5,686 nt of DNA from JBDLRH01 sp039800165 (GCA_039800165.1 JBDLRH010000123.1:1-5686); one strand, 5' to 3'. Positions 1 to 5,620 are shown, numbered from the stretch's first letter. Made by a program: numbers and translations. The notes: generated by a model from the letters alone, not told the origin.

Positions 1-732
1 TTCCTGATGCTCGACAACTTCGGCAGCGACGACCCGAAGGACTACGGCGCGGGCTTTCCCGACCATCCGCACCGCGGCTTCGAGACGATCACCTACATGC
101 TGACCGGAAACATGCGCCACAAGGACAGCGCCGGCAACGAGGGCCTGATCACCGACGGCGGCGTGCAGTGGATGACCGCCGGGCGCGGCGTGATCCATTC
201 CGAGATGCCCGAGCAGGTGGACGGCGTGATGGAGGGCTTTCAACTCTGGCTGAACCTGCGCGGCACCGACAAGATGTGCCCGCCCTGGTACCGCGACATT
301 CCGCGCGGTGACATCCCTGAAGTGAACACGCCGGGTGGCGCCACGGTACGGGTGATCGCGGGCGCCAGCCATGGCGTGCAAGGCGCGATGCAGCGCGATC
401 ACACCGAGCCGCTGTACCTGGACATCCACTTCGGCGAAGGCGGTGGCCAGTTCATGCAAGCGCTGGCGGCCACGCACAACGCCTTTGTCTATGTGTACCG
501 CGGCGAGATCAGCATCGGAGATGCGGCACAGCCCGTGCCGCGCCAGCGCATGGCCATCCTCGCCAACGAAGGCGACGGCGTGCAACTGCAGGCCGAAGGC
601 GCCGCACGCGCGCTGCTGATCGCTGGCCGCCCGCTGAACGAGCCGATCGCGCAGTACGGGCCCTTTGTGATGAACACCCGCGAAGAGCTGATGCAGGCGG
701 TGGACGATTTCCGCAGCGGCCGGCTGGCCTGA
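1..732 (+). CDS. Pirin-family bicupin protein, 5' end outside the window
   Basis: The frame is open from base 1 (it reads Phe-Leu before the first Met at 7), so the gene starts upstream and about 30-45 N-terminal residues are probably missing. Counting from that Met, the N-terminal cupin shows the pirin signature: DHPHRGFET with His20 and His22, then GGVQWMTAGRG and IHSEMPEQ with His64 and Glu66. These four match in type and spacing the Fe-binding His/His/His/Glu set of human pirin. The block GFQLWLNL follows, then a second, degenerate cupin from about residue 115 to 225. Pirins are cytosolic metal-dependent cupins; some bacterial members (YhaK, YhhW) cleave quercetin and others act as redox-sensitive partners of enzymes or regulators. 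The real substrate here cannot be told. The next gene is 154 bp away and is probably a separate transcript. The family call is very safe; the function is not. Confidence 0.95.
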   Translation, partial: FLMLDNFGSDDPKDYGAGFPDHPHRGFETITYMLTGNMRHKDSAGNEGLITDGGVQWMTAGRGVIHSEMPEQVDGVMEGFQLWLNLRGTDKMCPPWYRDIPRGDIPEVNTPGGATVRVIAGASHGVQGAMQRDHTEPLYLDIHFGEGGGQFMQALAATHNAFVYVYRGEISIGDAAQPVPRQRMAILANEGDGVQLQAEGAARALLIAGRPLNEPIAQYGPFVMNTREELMQAVDDFRSGRLA

Positions 733-741
733 AGGCGCGCG

Positions 742-767
742 TGCCGGCATCCGGCAACACTTCTTTA
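742..767 (+). terminator. Weak terminator-like hairpin after the pirin gene
   Basis: TGCCGG (742-747) and CCGGCA (751-756) form a perfect 6 bp stem with a 3-base loop, 9 bases after the pirin stop codon. The following bases (acacttcttt) are only moderately T-rich. The position suits a terminator, but stem length and U-tract are both weak. Confidence 0.3.
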
Positions 768-875
768 CCTTGGGCTCACATCGTCTGCGGAACTCGGGCC
801 CGGGGGTCTGCACTCCAATCGGTACGCGCGGCGCCACAGCACTCGGCTGGCAACGCGGCGCGGCCCACCACTGCA

Positions 876-881
876 AAGGAG
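876..881 (+). promoter_or_regulatory. Strong ribosome binding site that fixes the start at 887
   Basis: AAGGAG lies 5 bases before the ATG at 887. The same frame is open back to an ATG at 770, but that extension has no such site, and the residues directly after 887 form a classical signal peptide. The start at 887 is therefore preferred. Confidence 0.85.
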
Positions 882-886
882 CCCCG

Positions 887-1426
887 ATGAAACCGTTCTC
901 CCACCCTGCACTCACGCGTTCACTGCAAGCCGGCCTGCTGTGCGCCGGGCTCGGCCTGGCGGCCGTGGCCCATGCACAGGCCCCGCACGAGATGCATGCC
1001 CACCGCGGCGAGCGTCACGCCATGCACGAGAAGCATGCCGAGAAGATGGCGCAGCGCCTGGCCTCGTTCAAGCAGAAGCTGGCCATCAGCGCCGAGCAGG
1101 AAGCCGCATGGACCGCGTGGACGACTGCGCTGCGCGCTAACGGCCCGACGCCGATGGCCGACCGCGCGAAGGTGCGCGCCGAGCTGGCGCAACTGACCAC
1201 GCCCGAGCGCATCGACCGCATGCGTGCGATGCGCGTGCAGCACCAGTCGCGCATGGACCAGCGCGCCGATGCCACCAAGGCGTTCTACGCGCAGCTCAAT
1301 GCCGAGCAGCGCAAGCTGTTCGATGCCGAGACCGCCAAGCGCATGCAGCATGGCCCGCACATGCGCGGGATGCGGGGAATGCATGGCGAAGGCGGCGAGC
1401 ACGCCCACGCCGGCCATCACGGCTGA
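887..1426 (+). CDS. Spy/CpxP-like (LTXXQ family) periplasmic protein, His/Met-rich
   Basis: This 179-residue protein begins with a Sec signal peptide: positive n-region to Arg11, hydrophobic core around residues 14-28, and an AHA cleavage site after Ala30. Cys19 does not sit in a lipobox, so a soluble periplasmic protein is likely. The mature part is predicted helical, with two motifs of the LTXXQ type (ISAEQ at 67-71 and LNAEQ at 137-141), as in Spy and CpxP. Those relatives are envelope-stress chaperones or dampers of the Cpx sensor. Both ends of the mature chain are rich in metal ligands: six His between residues 34 and 50, and seven His plus four Met between 153 and 179. This suggests Cu, Ni or Zn binding, as in CnrX/ZraP-type relatives, but that is inference. 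The length is usual for the family. It appears monocistronic; no kinase or sigma-factor gene is adjacent. Confidence 0.82.
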   Translation: MKPFSHPALTRSLQAGLLCAGLGLAAVAHAQAPHEMHAHRGERHAMHEKHAEKMAQRLASFKQKLAISAEQEAAWTAWTTALRANGPTPMADRAKVRAELAQLTTPERIDRMRAMRVQHQSRMDQRADATKAFYAQLNAEQRKLFDAETAKRMQHGPHMRGMRGMHGEGGEHAHAGHHG

Positions 1427-1430
1427 AGCA

Positions 1431-1455
1431 GCGCCCGGGCACGCATCCCGGGCGC
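1431..1455 (+). terminator. GC-rich hairpin just after the Spy-like gene, without U-tract
   Basis: GCGCCCGGG (1431-1439) and CCCGGGCGC (1447-1455) form a perfect 9 bp stem around a 7-base loop, starting 4 bases after the stop codon. No T-run follows, so it is not a classical intrinsic terminator. It may block 3' exonucleases or assist termination in some other way. Confidence 0.45.
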
Positions 1456-1473
1456 CCATGGGGCAGGGGTTCA

Positions 1474-1519
1474 GGCCACCGCAGCGGCGCTCAGACGCCT
1501 GAGCGCAGGCTGCGTGGCC
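1474..1519. repeat. 46-base long imperfect inverted repeat (19 bp hairpin)
   Basis: The arms are GGCCAC-C-GCAGC-G-GCGCTCAG (1474-1494) and CTGAGCGC-AG-GCTGC-GTGGCC (1499-1519), with an ACGC loop. This gives 6 + 5 + 8 = 19 base pairs, interrupted only by a single bulged C and a small internal loop. It lies between the Spy-like gene and the Hpt gene, with no T-run on either side. It could be an mRNA-stabilising or terminating structure, or a copy of a dispersed extragenic palindrome. It overlaps the ATG at 1514, which argues against that codon as the Hpt gene start. Confidence 0.6.
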
Positions 1520-1539
1520 AGCGCAGCTCTCACGCACCC

Positions 1540-1568
1540 TCCACAATGGGCGCGGACGATGTCACAAT
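1540..1568 (+). promoter_or_regulatory. Candidate sigma70 promoter for the Hpt gene
   Basis: TCCACA (1540-1545, 4/6 match to TTGACA) is followed after exactly 17 bp by CACAAT (1563-1568, 4/6 match to TATAAT). Transcription would start around 1575-1580, at or just before the ATG at 1580. A second CACAAT at 1542-1547 is another possible -10. Both matches are modest. Confidence 0.3.
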
Positions 1569-1579
1569 ATGCGCCCATC

Positions 1580-1975
1580 ATGGCCACCAAGAAGTCGTCC
1601 ACGCCGCCTGACTACCTGCTCGACATGAAGCGGGCCCTGGAGTTCGTCGGCGACGAAGAGGGTGTGTACGCGATGATGCCGATGCTGCTGGACAGCCTGC
1701 GCAACGATGTTCCTAGCATCCTGAACCTGCTGAAGGCAGGCGACGCGAAGGCCGCCAACAAGCTCCTGCATCCGCTCAAGGGCTTCGTGCCGGTGTTCTG
1801 CGTCGACTATGTGGTCGACCGCGTGACCGAGGTCGAGGTCCTGAGCAAGACCGCTGCGGCCACCGAGGTGCTGCCGCGCTACGTGGCCGTCATGCCGCTG
1901 CTCGAGCGCCTGCGCGTCGAGGTCGAGGCGGCGGTGCCGCCCGACTGGTCAAACACCCTCCCGCCGGCCGCCTGA
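1580..1975 (+). CDS. Stand-alone Hpt-type (histidine phosphotransfer) domain protein, divergent
   Basis: The 131-residue product is almost entirely helical and soluble. Around residue 64 it carries HPLKG, the core of the Hpt motif HxLKG, in which His64 would accept and pass on a phosphoryl group between receiver domains. The rest of the motif is unusual: canonical Hpt proteins have a small residue after LKG and a Gly five residues later, whereas this one reads GFVPVFC. No receiver, kinase or DNA-binding domain is present. Start choice: an in-frame ATG at 1559 would add MSQYAPI, but those codons end mostly in A or T, unlike the rest of the gene. The ATG at 1514 sits inside a long hairpin. No good Shine-Dalgarno precedes any of the three. 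The receiver-Hpt gene 214 bp downstream on the same strand is a plausible partner. The family call rests mainly on one motif plus the helical pattern. Confidence 0.72.
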   Translation: MATKKSSTPPDYLLDMKRALEFVGDEEGVYAMMPMLLDSLRNDVPSILNLLKAGDAKAANKLLHPLKGFVPVFCVDYVVDRVTEVEVLSKTAAATEVLPRYVAVMPLLERLRVEVEAAVPPDWSNTLPPAA

Positions 1976-2006
1976 GGGCACCCCCGGCCGGTCACCCTTC
2001 GCACCT

Positions 2007-2021
2007 GGGCACAGGGCTTGC
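2007..2021 (+). promoter_or_regulatory. Sigma54-like -24/-12 sequence upstream of the receiver-Hpt gene
   Basis: GGGCAC-N5-TTGC matches the sigma54 consensus TGGCAC-N5-TTGC at 9 of 10 fixed positions with exact spacing, including the key GG and GC pairs. Transcription would begin near 2033, leaving a leader of about 157 bases before the ATG at 2190. The site overlaps the left arm of a likely terminator, so it may be a chance match. No enhancer-binding protein gene is in the window. Confidence 0.35.
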
Positions 2022-2054
2022 GCGCGATGGAAGGCAGCGCTAGCCGCATTTTTT
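2015..2054 (+). terminator. Intrinsic terminator after the Hpt gene
   Basis: GGCTTGCGC (2015-2023) pairs with GCGCTAGCC (2037-2045) to give a 9 bp stem with one T-T mismatch and a 13-base loop. GCA and then six T residues (2049-2054) follow. The structure lies 40 bases past the Hpt stop codon, the right place to separate that gene from the receiver-Hpt gene. Confidence 0.55.
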
Positions 2055-2168
2055 ACAAAACGAAGCCAATTGCCCGGCGTTGGACATGCCAGGCGGCGCG
2101 AGCCATTACCCGCGTTCTAGCGGCTACAGCGGCCAAGATCCTGTCGCCCATCTCACCTACTCGAAACC

Positions 2169-2185
2169 TGCCTCCTTATTAGGCA
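2169..2185 (+). promoter_or_regulatory. Small hairpin over the ribosome binding site of the receiver-Hpt gene
   Basis: TGCCT (2169-2173) and AGGCA (2181-2185) are perfect complements around a 7-base loop. The right arm contains AGG, the best Shine-Dalgarno candidate (6 bases before the ATG at 2190), so folding could lower translation. Five base pairs is a weak structure. The rest of 2055-2168 shows no clear promoter other than the sigma54-like site upstream. Confidence 0.25.
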
Positions 2186-2189
2186 AGGC

Positions 2190-2993
2190 ATGAGCGTAGC
2201 AAGCCACCACCCCCTGCGCGTCCTCTCCGCAGACGACCATCCGGTCAACCTGCGCTACCTGGAGCTGCTGCTCAAGGGCGATGGCCACGAGGTGCACAAC
2301 TGCGCCGACGGCCAGCAGGCGCTGGACGCCGCACGCGCACGGGTGTTCGACGTGGTGCTGATGGACCTGCACATGCCGGTGATGGACGGTGCCACCGCCA
2401 TCGCCGCCATCCGCGCGCTGCCCGCGCCCCACGGAAGCATGCGCATCATCGCCATCACCGCCGACACCGCCGAGAGCGCACGGCAGCGGCTGATGGAGGC
2501 CGGCGCCGATGGCTTTCTCGCCAAGCCGGTCACGCCGCAGGCGCTGCGCGCGGCGATGACCGAGCCCCTGCAGGCGGCTGCAACCGCACCCGCACCCGTT
2601 GCCTCCCCTGCCTCAGGCACCCCGCCCACTGTGGACGCCGAGCGCCTGGCCGAGCTGCGCGAGCTGATGCCCGCCGATGCGCTGCAGGCGCTGATGCACG
2701 AGGTGATGGAGGCGCCAGCCGGTTCGCTCGCCACGCTGCTCACGCTGCTGGACGCCGAGGGCGCGGGCATGCCGGCGCCAGGCGGCACGCAGGCGCTGGC
2801 CGAGGCAGCGCACAAGCTCAAGGGCAGCGCCATGATGCTGGGCCTGAGTGCGCTGCACCGCGTGGCCGGGCTGGCCGAAAAGCGCTTGCGCGCACCGGGT
2901 GCGGGCCCGGCCGTGGCGCTGGCCCTGGCCGCCGCATTGCGCGATCAGGCCGCGCGCACCCGCACCGCCTTGCGCGCGCGCCTGCCGACCTAA
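2190..2993 (+). CDS. Response regulator: CheY-like receiver fused to an Hpt domain
   Basis: The 267-residue cytosolic protein has an N-terminal receiver (about 9-126) with every key residue: acidic pair Asp15-Asp16, phospho-acceptor Asp59 in LMDLHMPVMDG, Thr90 and Lys112 (in AKP). The DDHPVN motif is typical of receivers found in hybrid kinases. An Ala/Pro-rich linker (about 127-147) leads to a C-terminal Hpt domain with His208 in the canonical AHKLKGSA motif and a following LG. There is no DNA-binding or enzymatic output domain, so it most likely relays phosphate from a hybrid kinase to another regulator, or acts as a phosphate sink. The small Hpt protein upstream is a candidate partner. The ATG at 2190 has only a modest AGG site. 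Its stop lies 6 bp from the stop of the convergent NnrU-family gene. Domain assignment is firm; the pathway is unknown. Confidence 0.93.
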   Translation: MSVASHHPLRVLSADDHPVNLRYLELLLKGDGHEVHNCADGQQALDAARARVFDVVLMDLHMPVMDGATAIAAIRALPAPHGSMRIIAITADTAESARQRLMEAGADGFLAKPVTPQALRAAMTEPLQAAATAPAPVASPASGTPPTVDAERLAELRELMPADALQALMHEVMEAPAGSLATLLTLLDAEGAGMPAPGGTQALAEAAHKLKGSAMMLGLSALHRVAGLAEKRLRAPGAGPAVALALAAALRDQAARTRTALRARLPT

Positions 2994-2999
2994 GGGACC

Positions 3000-3578
3000 T
3001 CAGCCGAACGGGCGCACGCCGATCAGCGCGCCGTGCGCCCAGAAGGCGAACACGGCCCAGGCCGCCAGGCCCACCACCACCGCGCCCACGGTCCCCGCCG
3101 CAGTGCCTGCCGGGTACACCGTGCCGGCAGCGCGGTCTCGGCCGCGCGCGGCGCGAAAACTCAGCACCGCCCACAGCAGGAAGCCGCCGAACAGCAGCAC
3201 GTCGGCCAGGTTGCCGTTGGACAGCAAATGCGCGAAGGCCCACAGCTTGACCGACAGCACCATCGGGTGGCGCAGCCGCGCCTTGATCGCATTGCGCGGC
3301 ACATAGGCCGCGGCCAGCAGCACGAAGGCGATCAGCGTCAGCAGCGACGCCGCATGGCGCAGGCCGGTGGGTGGCACCCACAGCACCACCGGCTGCTGCC
3401 GCGCCAGGCCATAGCCCTGCACCAGCAGCACGAAGCCCACCAGCGACACCACGCTGTACAGGCCCTTCCAGGCGTTGGCGCCGCGCTGCGCCACAAAGCG
3501 GGTGCGCGCGCCTTCGGCGAACACGCGCGCCGAATGCATGCCAAGGAACAGCACCAGACCGAGGATCAGCCACACCAT
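3000..3578 (-). CDS. NnrU-family integral membrane protein
   Basis: The product has 192 residues with about five hydrophobic segments (about 1-20, 38-58, 72-93, 108-140 with polar breaks, 164-184), a normal size for NnrU-family proteins. Family hallmarks include an early His-Ser-Ala-Arg block (His15), TGLRH (His75), and the conserved RHPM...KLWAFAHLLSNG...LLFGGFLLWAV region with His104 and His117. NnrU is known from denitrification gene clusters, and the related plant enzyme ZISO is a haem-b zeta-carotene isomerase using conserved His ligands. A haem-binding role here is therefore possible, but no denitrification or carotenoid gene is nearby. The frame is open back to 3851, but the start at 3578 is chosen because GGAG (3585-3588) lies 6 bases before it and the hydrophobic family N-terminus begins exactly there. 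The longer version would run through the chemoreceptor terminator. Physiological role unknown. Confidence 0.9.
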   Translation of the reverse strand: MVWLILGLVLFLGMHSARVFAEGARTRFVAQRGANAWKGLYSVVSLVGFVLLVQGYGLARQQPVVLWVPPTGLRHAASLLTLIAFVLLAAAYVPRNAIKARLRHPMVLSVKLWAFAHLLSNGNLADVLLFGGFLLWAVLSFRAARGRDRAAGTVYPAGTAAGTVGAVVVGLAAWAVFAFWAHGALIGVRPFG

Positions 3579-3635
3579 GAAACGCTCCGCGTTGCCAACG
3601 AGTGCGGCCCATTGTGGGGCAAAGACTGTGCCCCC

Positions 3636-3661
3636 AAAAAGCGGGGGGCCGAAGCCCCCCG
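3636..3661 (-). terminator. Strong intrinsic terminator of the chemoreceptor gene
   Basis: Read on the - strand, CGGGGGGC, a TTCG loop and GCCCCCCG form a perfect 8 bp stem capped by the very stable cUUCGg tetraloop. One C and then five T residues follow. It lies 29 bases beyond the chemoreceptor stop and before the NnrU-family gene, so the two - strand genes are probably separate transcripts. Confidence 0.88.
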
Positions 3662-3690
3662 AAGAATCTGGCGCAGCATGCCGGTTGCGC

Positions 3691-5406
3691 TCAGAAACTC
3701 TCCCAATCGTCGTCGGCCGACTTGGCGGTGGCCACCGCGGGCGCGCTGGCAGGCGACGGTGCGCTGCGCGCTGGCACCGCTGCGCGGGGCGGCGATGCCG
3801 CTGTGCCCGGCGCGGCCGAGGGCGGCGCACTGCGCGGGCGTGCCGCGTCACCAGCCAGCCGGAAGGTCGACACCGCCAGCACCAGCTCGTCGGCCTGCTT
3901 GCGCAGGCTGTCGGCCGCGGCCGCGCTTTGCTCCACCAGCGCCGCGTTTTGCTGCGTGGTCTGGTCCATCTGTGCCACCGCCTGGCCGATCTGCTGCACG
4001 CCCGAGCTCTGCTCGACGCTGGCCGCGCTGATCTCGCCCACGATGTCGCTCACCCGCTGGATGGCGCTCACGATCTCATGCATCGTCTCGCCGGCCTGCG
4101 CCACCAGGGTGCTGCCCTCGGCCACCTGCTCCACGCTGTTGGTGATCAGGGCCTTGATCTCGCGCGCGGCGGCTGCGCTGCGCTGCGCCAGGTTGCGCAC
4201 CTCGGAGGCCACCACCGCAAAGCCGCGGCCCTGCTCGCCGGCGCGCGCGGCTTCCACCGCCGCGTTGAGCGCCAGGATGTTGGTCTGGAACGCAATGCCG
4301 TCGATCACGCTGATGATCTCGCCGATCTTGCGCGAGCTCTCGTCGATGCGGCTCATCTTGTCGACCACCTGCGCCACCACGTCGCCGCCGCGCTGCGCCA
4401 CCTGGCTGGCATCCAGCGCCAGCTGATTCGCGCGCTGCGCATTCAGCGAGTTCTGCTTGACGGTGCCGCCCAGCTGCTCCATCGACGCGGCCGTCTGCTG
4501 CAGCGCGCTGGCCTGCTCCTCGGTGCGGTGGCTCAGGTCCATGTTGCCCTGGGAAATCTGCATCGCCGCCGTGGCCACGCTGTCGGCATTGCCGCGCACC
4601 CGCGACACCGTGCCGCCCAGCGCCTGCTGCATGCGCCACACCGCCGCCATGATCGACGCGTCCTCGCCTGCGCGCAGCCGGATGTCCTGCGTCAGGTCGC
4701 CGGCGGCCACGCGCGCCACCGACTCGTTCACCTCGGCCGGCTCGGCGCCCAGCGCGCGCGTGAGGCGCCGCGTGATGCCCCAGGCCAGCACGCTACCCAC
4801 CAGCGTCATCAGGGCCGCCAGTGCGATCAGGATGACCGCATCGCGCGAGGCGGCACTGGCCGCATGCTGCGCCAGGTCGGCCGACAGGGCGCGCTGCATC
4901 TGTGCCGACGCATCCAGCGCACGCACCGCCTGCGCCTCGCGCTCGCGCACCAGCCCGGTCACCAGCCGTGCTGCCGCCGCCGCGTCGCCCTGCTCGGCCA
5001 GCATCAGCGCCTGGTCCACCGCCGCGTCGTAGGCGCCGCGCGCGGCCACCACCTGCGACAGCAGGTCGCGCGACTTGGCAATCACCAGCGACTTGTCCAG
5101 CACATCCAGCCGGCGCGCGGTGTCAGCGCGCAGCGCCTGCAGCGCCTGGCGCGCGTTGCTGCGCGCCGCGGCGTCGCCACCCAGCACCAGGCCGGCAGCC
5201 AGCACCGAGCTCTCACGCAGGTGGTCTTTCACCACCGTCAGGTCATCGAGCTTGGCCATGCGCTCGGTGGCTACTTCTTCCACCTCGCGCTGCAGGGTGC
5301 GCATCTCGGAGATGCTGAACAGCGCCGCGCCCACCCCCAACACCAGCGGGATGGCGAAGCTCAGCGCCAGCTGGCGCGAGACGCGCATCGATGCAAACAG
5401 GTTCAT
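3691..5406 (-). CDS. Methyl-accepting chemotaxis protein (Tsr/Tar-like receptor)
   Basis: This complete 571-residue inner-membrane receptor senses a ligand in the periplasm and controls the CheA-CheW complex. It has a first membrane helix (about 13-33), a helical periplasmic domain of about 155 residues resembling a four-helix bundle, a second membrane helix (about 189-211), a HAMP domain (about 212-265) and a long signalling coiled coil. Adaptation regions are visible around TEEQASALQQTAASMEQL (295-312) and near 482-500. The hairpin tip around IDGIAFQTNILALNAAVEA (368-386) is essentially the family consensus. A Pro/Ala-rich tether (about 519-562) ends in DWESF, a variant of the NWETF pentapeptide that docks CheR and CheB. 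The ligand cannot be predicted. GGAAAGG (5413-5419) lies 6 bases before the ATG at 5406; another ATG at 5411 is out of frame. A FliA promoter upstream and the terminator downstream suggest a single-gene transcript. Confidence 0.97.
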   Translation of the reverse strand: MNLFASMRVSRQLALSFAIPLVLGVGAALFSISEMRTLQREVEEVATERMAKLDDLTVVKDHLRESSVLAAGLVLGGDAAARSNARQALQALRADTARRLDVLDKSLVIAKSRDLLSQVVAARGAYDAAVDQALMLAEQGDAAAAARLVTGLVREREAQAVRALDASAQMQRALSADLAQHAASAASRDAVILIALAALMTLVGSVLAWGITRRLTRALGAEPAEVNESVARVAAGDLTQDIRLRAGEDASIMAAVWRMQQALGGTVSRVRGNADSVATAAMQISQGNMDLSHRTEEQASALQQTAASMEQLGGTVKQNSLNAQRANQLALDASQVAQRGGDVVAQVVDKMSRIDESSRKIGEIISVIDGIAFQTNILALNAAVEAARAGEQGRGFAVVASEVRNLAQRSAAAAREIKALITNSVEQVAEGSTLVAQAGETMHEIVSAIQRVSDIVGEISAASVEQSSGVQQIGQAVAQMDQTTQQNAALVEQSAAAADSLRKQADELVLAVSTFRLAGDAARPRSAPPSAAPGTAASPPRAAVPARSAPSPASAPAVATAKSADDDWESF

Positions 5407-5469
5407 GGCATGCCTTTCCGCGGCGCAGGCACTGCCGCCGCCGCTTCTCTCAGTGATCGCCCGAATGGG

Positions 5470-5497
5470 CTATCGGCAGCAGCATGCGCGCGCTTGA
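5470..5497 (-). promoter_or_regulatory. Sigma28 (FliA) promoter of the chemoreceptor gene
   Basis: On the - strand, TCAAG (5497-5493) is followed after 15 bp by GCCGATAG (5477-5470), which matches the FliA -10 consensus GCCGATAA at 7 of 8 positions. The -35 matches TAAAG at 4 of 5, and the spacer is one base longer than the usual consensus. Transcription would begin around 5463, giving a leader of about 57 bases. A flagellar sigma factor is expected for a chemoreceptor gene. Confidence 0.72.
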
Positions 5498-5582
5498 GCA
5501 GCGCAGTGCCGTGAACTGCGGGGTGTTTCCGGCGCTTTTGTCGCCTGCGTGCCGCGAACGCCGCACCCACCGCACAAACCCC

Positions 5583-5620
5583 GGTTGGCAAGGCCGCGGT
5601 TTTGGGTAAGCATGCCAACC
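5583..5620. repeat. 8 bp perfect inverted repeat in the divergent intergenic region
   Basis: GGTTGGCA (5583-5590) and TGCCAACC (5613-5620) are perfect inverted copies separated by 22 bp, with centres 30 bp (about three helical turns) apart. The right arm ends directly before the ATG at 5621. It may be an operator for a dimeric regulator or an RNA hairpin over the translation start. The rest of 5498-5582 shows no clear + strand promoter. Confidence 0.4.

Noticed and set aside
789..810. GGAACT and GTCTG before the Spy-like gene, resembling a sigmaE-type promoter
   Set aside because: The elements fit in sequence and such a promoter would suit an envelope-stress gene, but only 12 bases separate GGAAC from GTCTG, about half a helical turn short of the usual 16-17. 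The GTCTGC copy at 783-788 does not correct this.
770..886. N-terminal extension of the Spy-like protein from the ATG at 770
   Set aside because: The extension would place about 39 unrelated residues before a clear signal peptide, and a strong ribosome binding site precedes the ATG at 887.
2052..2080. TTTACA as a possible sigma70 -35 for the receiver-Hpt gene
   Set aside because: It matches TTGACA at 5 of 6 positions, but at 16-18 bp spacing there is only GC-rich sequence with no -10, and the T-run is better explained by the terminator.
3579..3851. Longer version of the NnrU-family protein starting at 3851
   Set aside because: The extra 91 residues are Arg/Pro-rich, overlap the end of the chemoreceptor gene in another frame and cross its terminator. 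The conserved family start and a good ribosome site are at 3578.
3475..5514. A 679-codon + strand open frame opposite the chemoreceptor and NnrU-family genes
   Set aside because: It is longer than the chemoreceptor itself, but its product is an Arg/His/Ala-rich low-complexity sequence without recognisable domains, and it runs through the terminator. It is the antisense shadow of GC-rich coding DNA.
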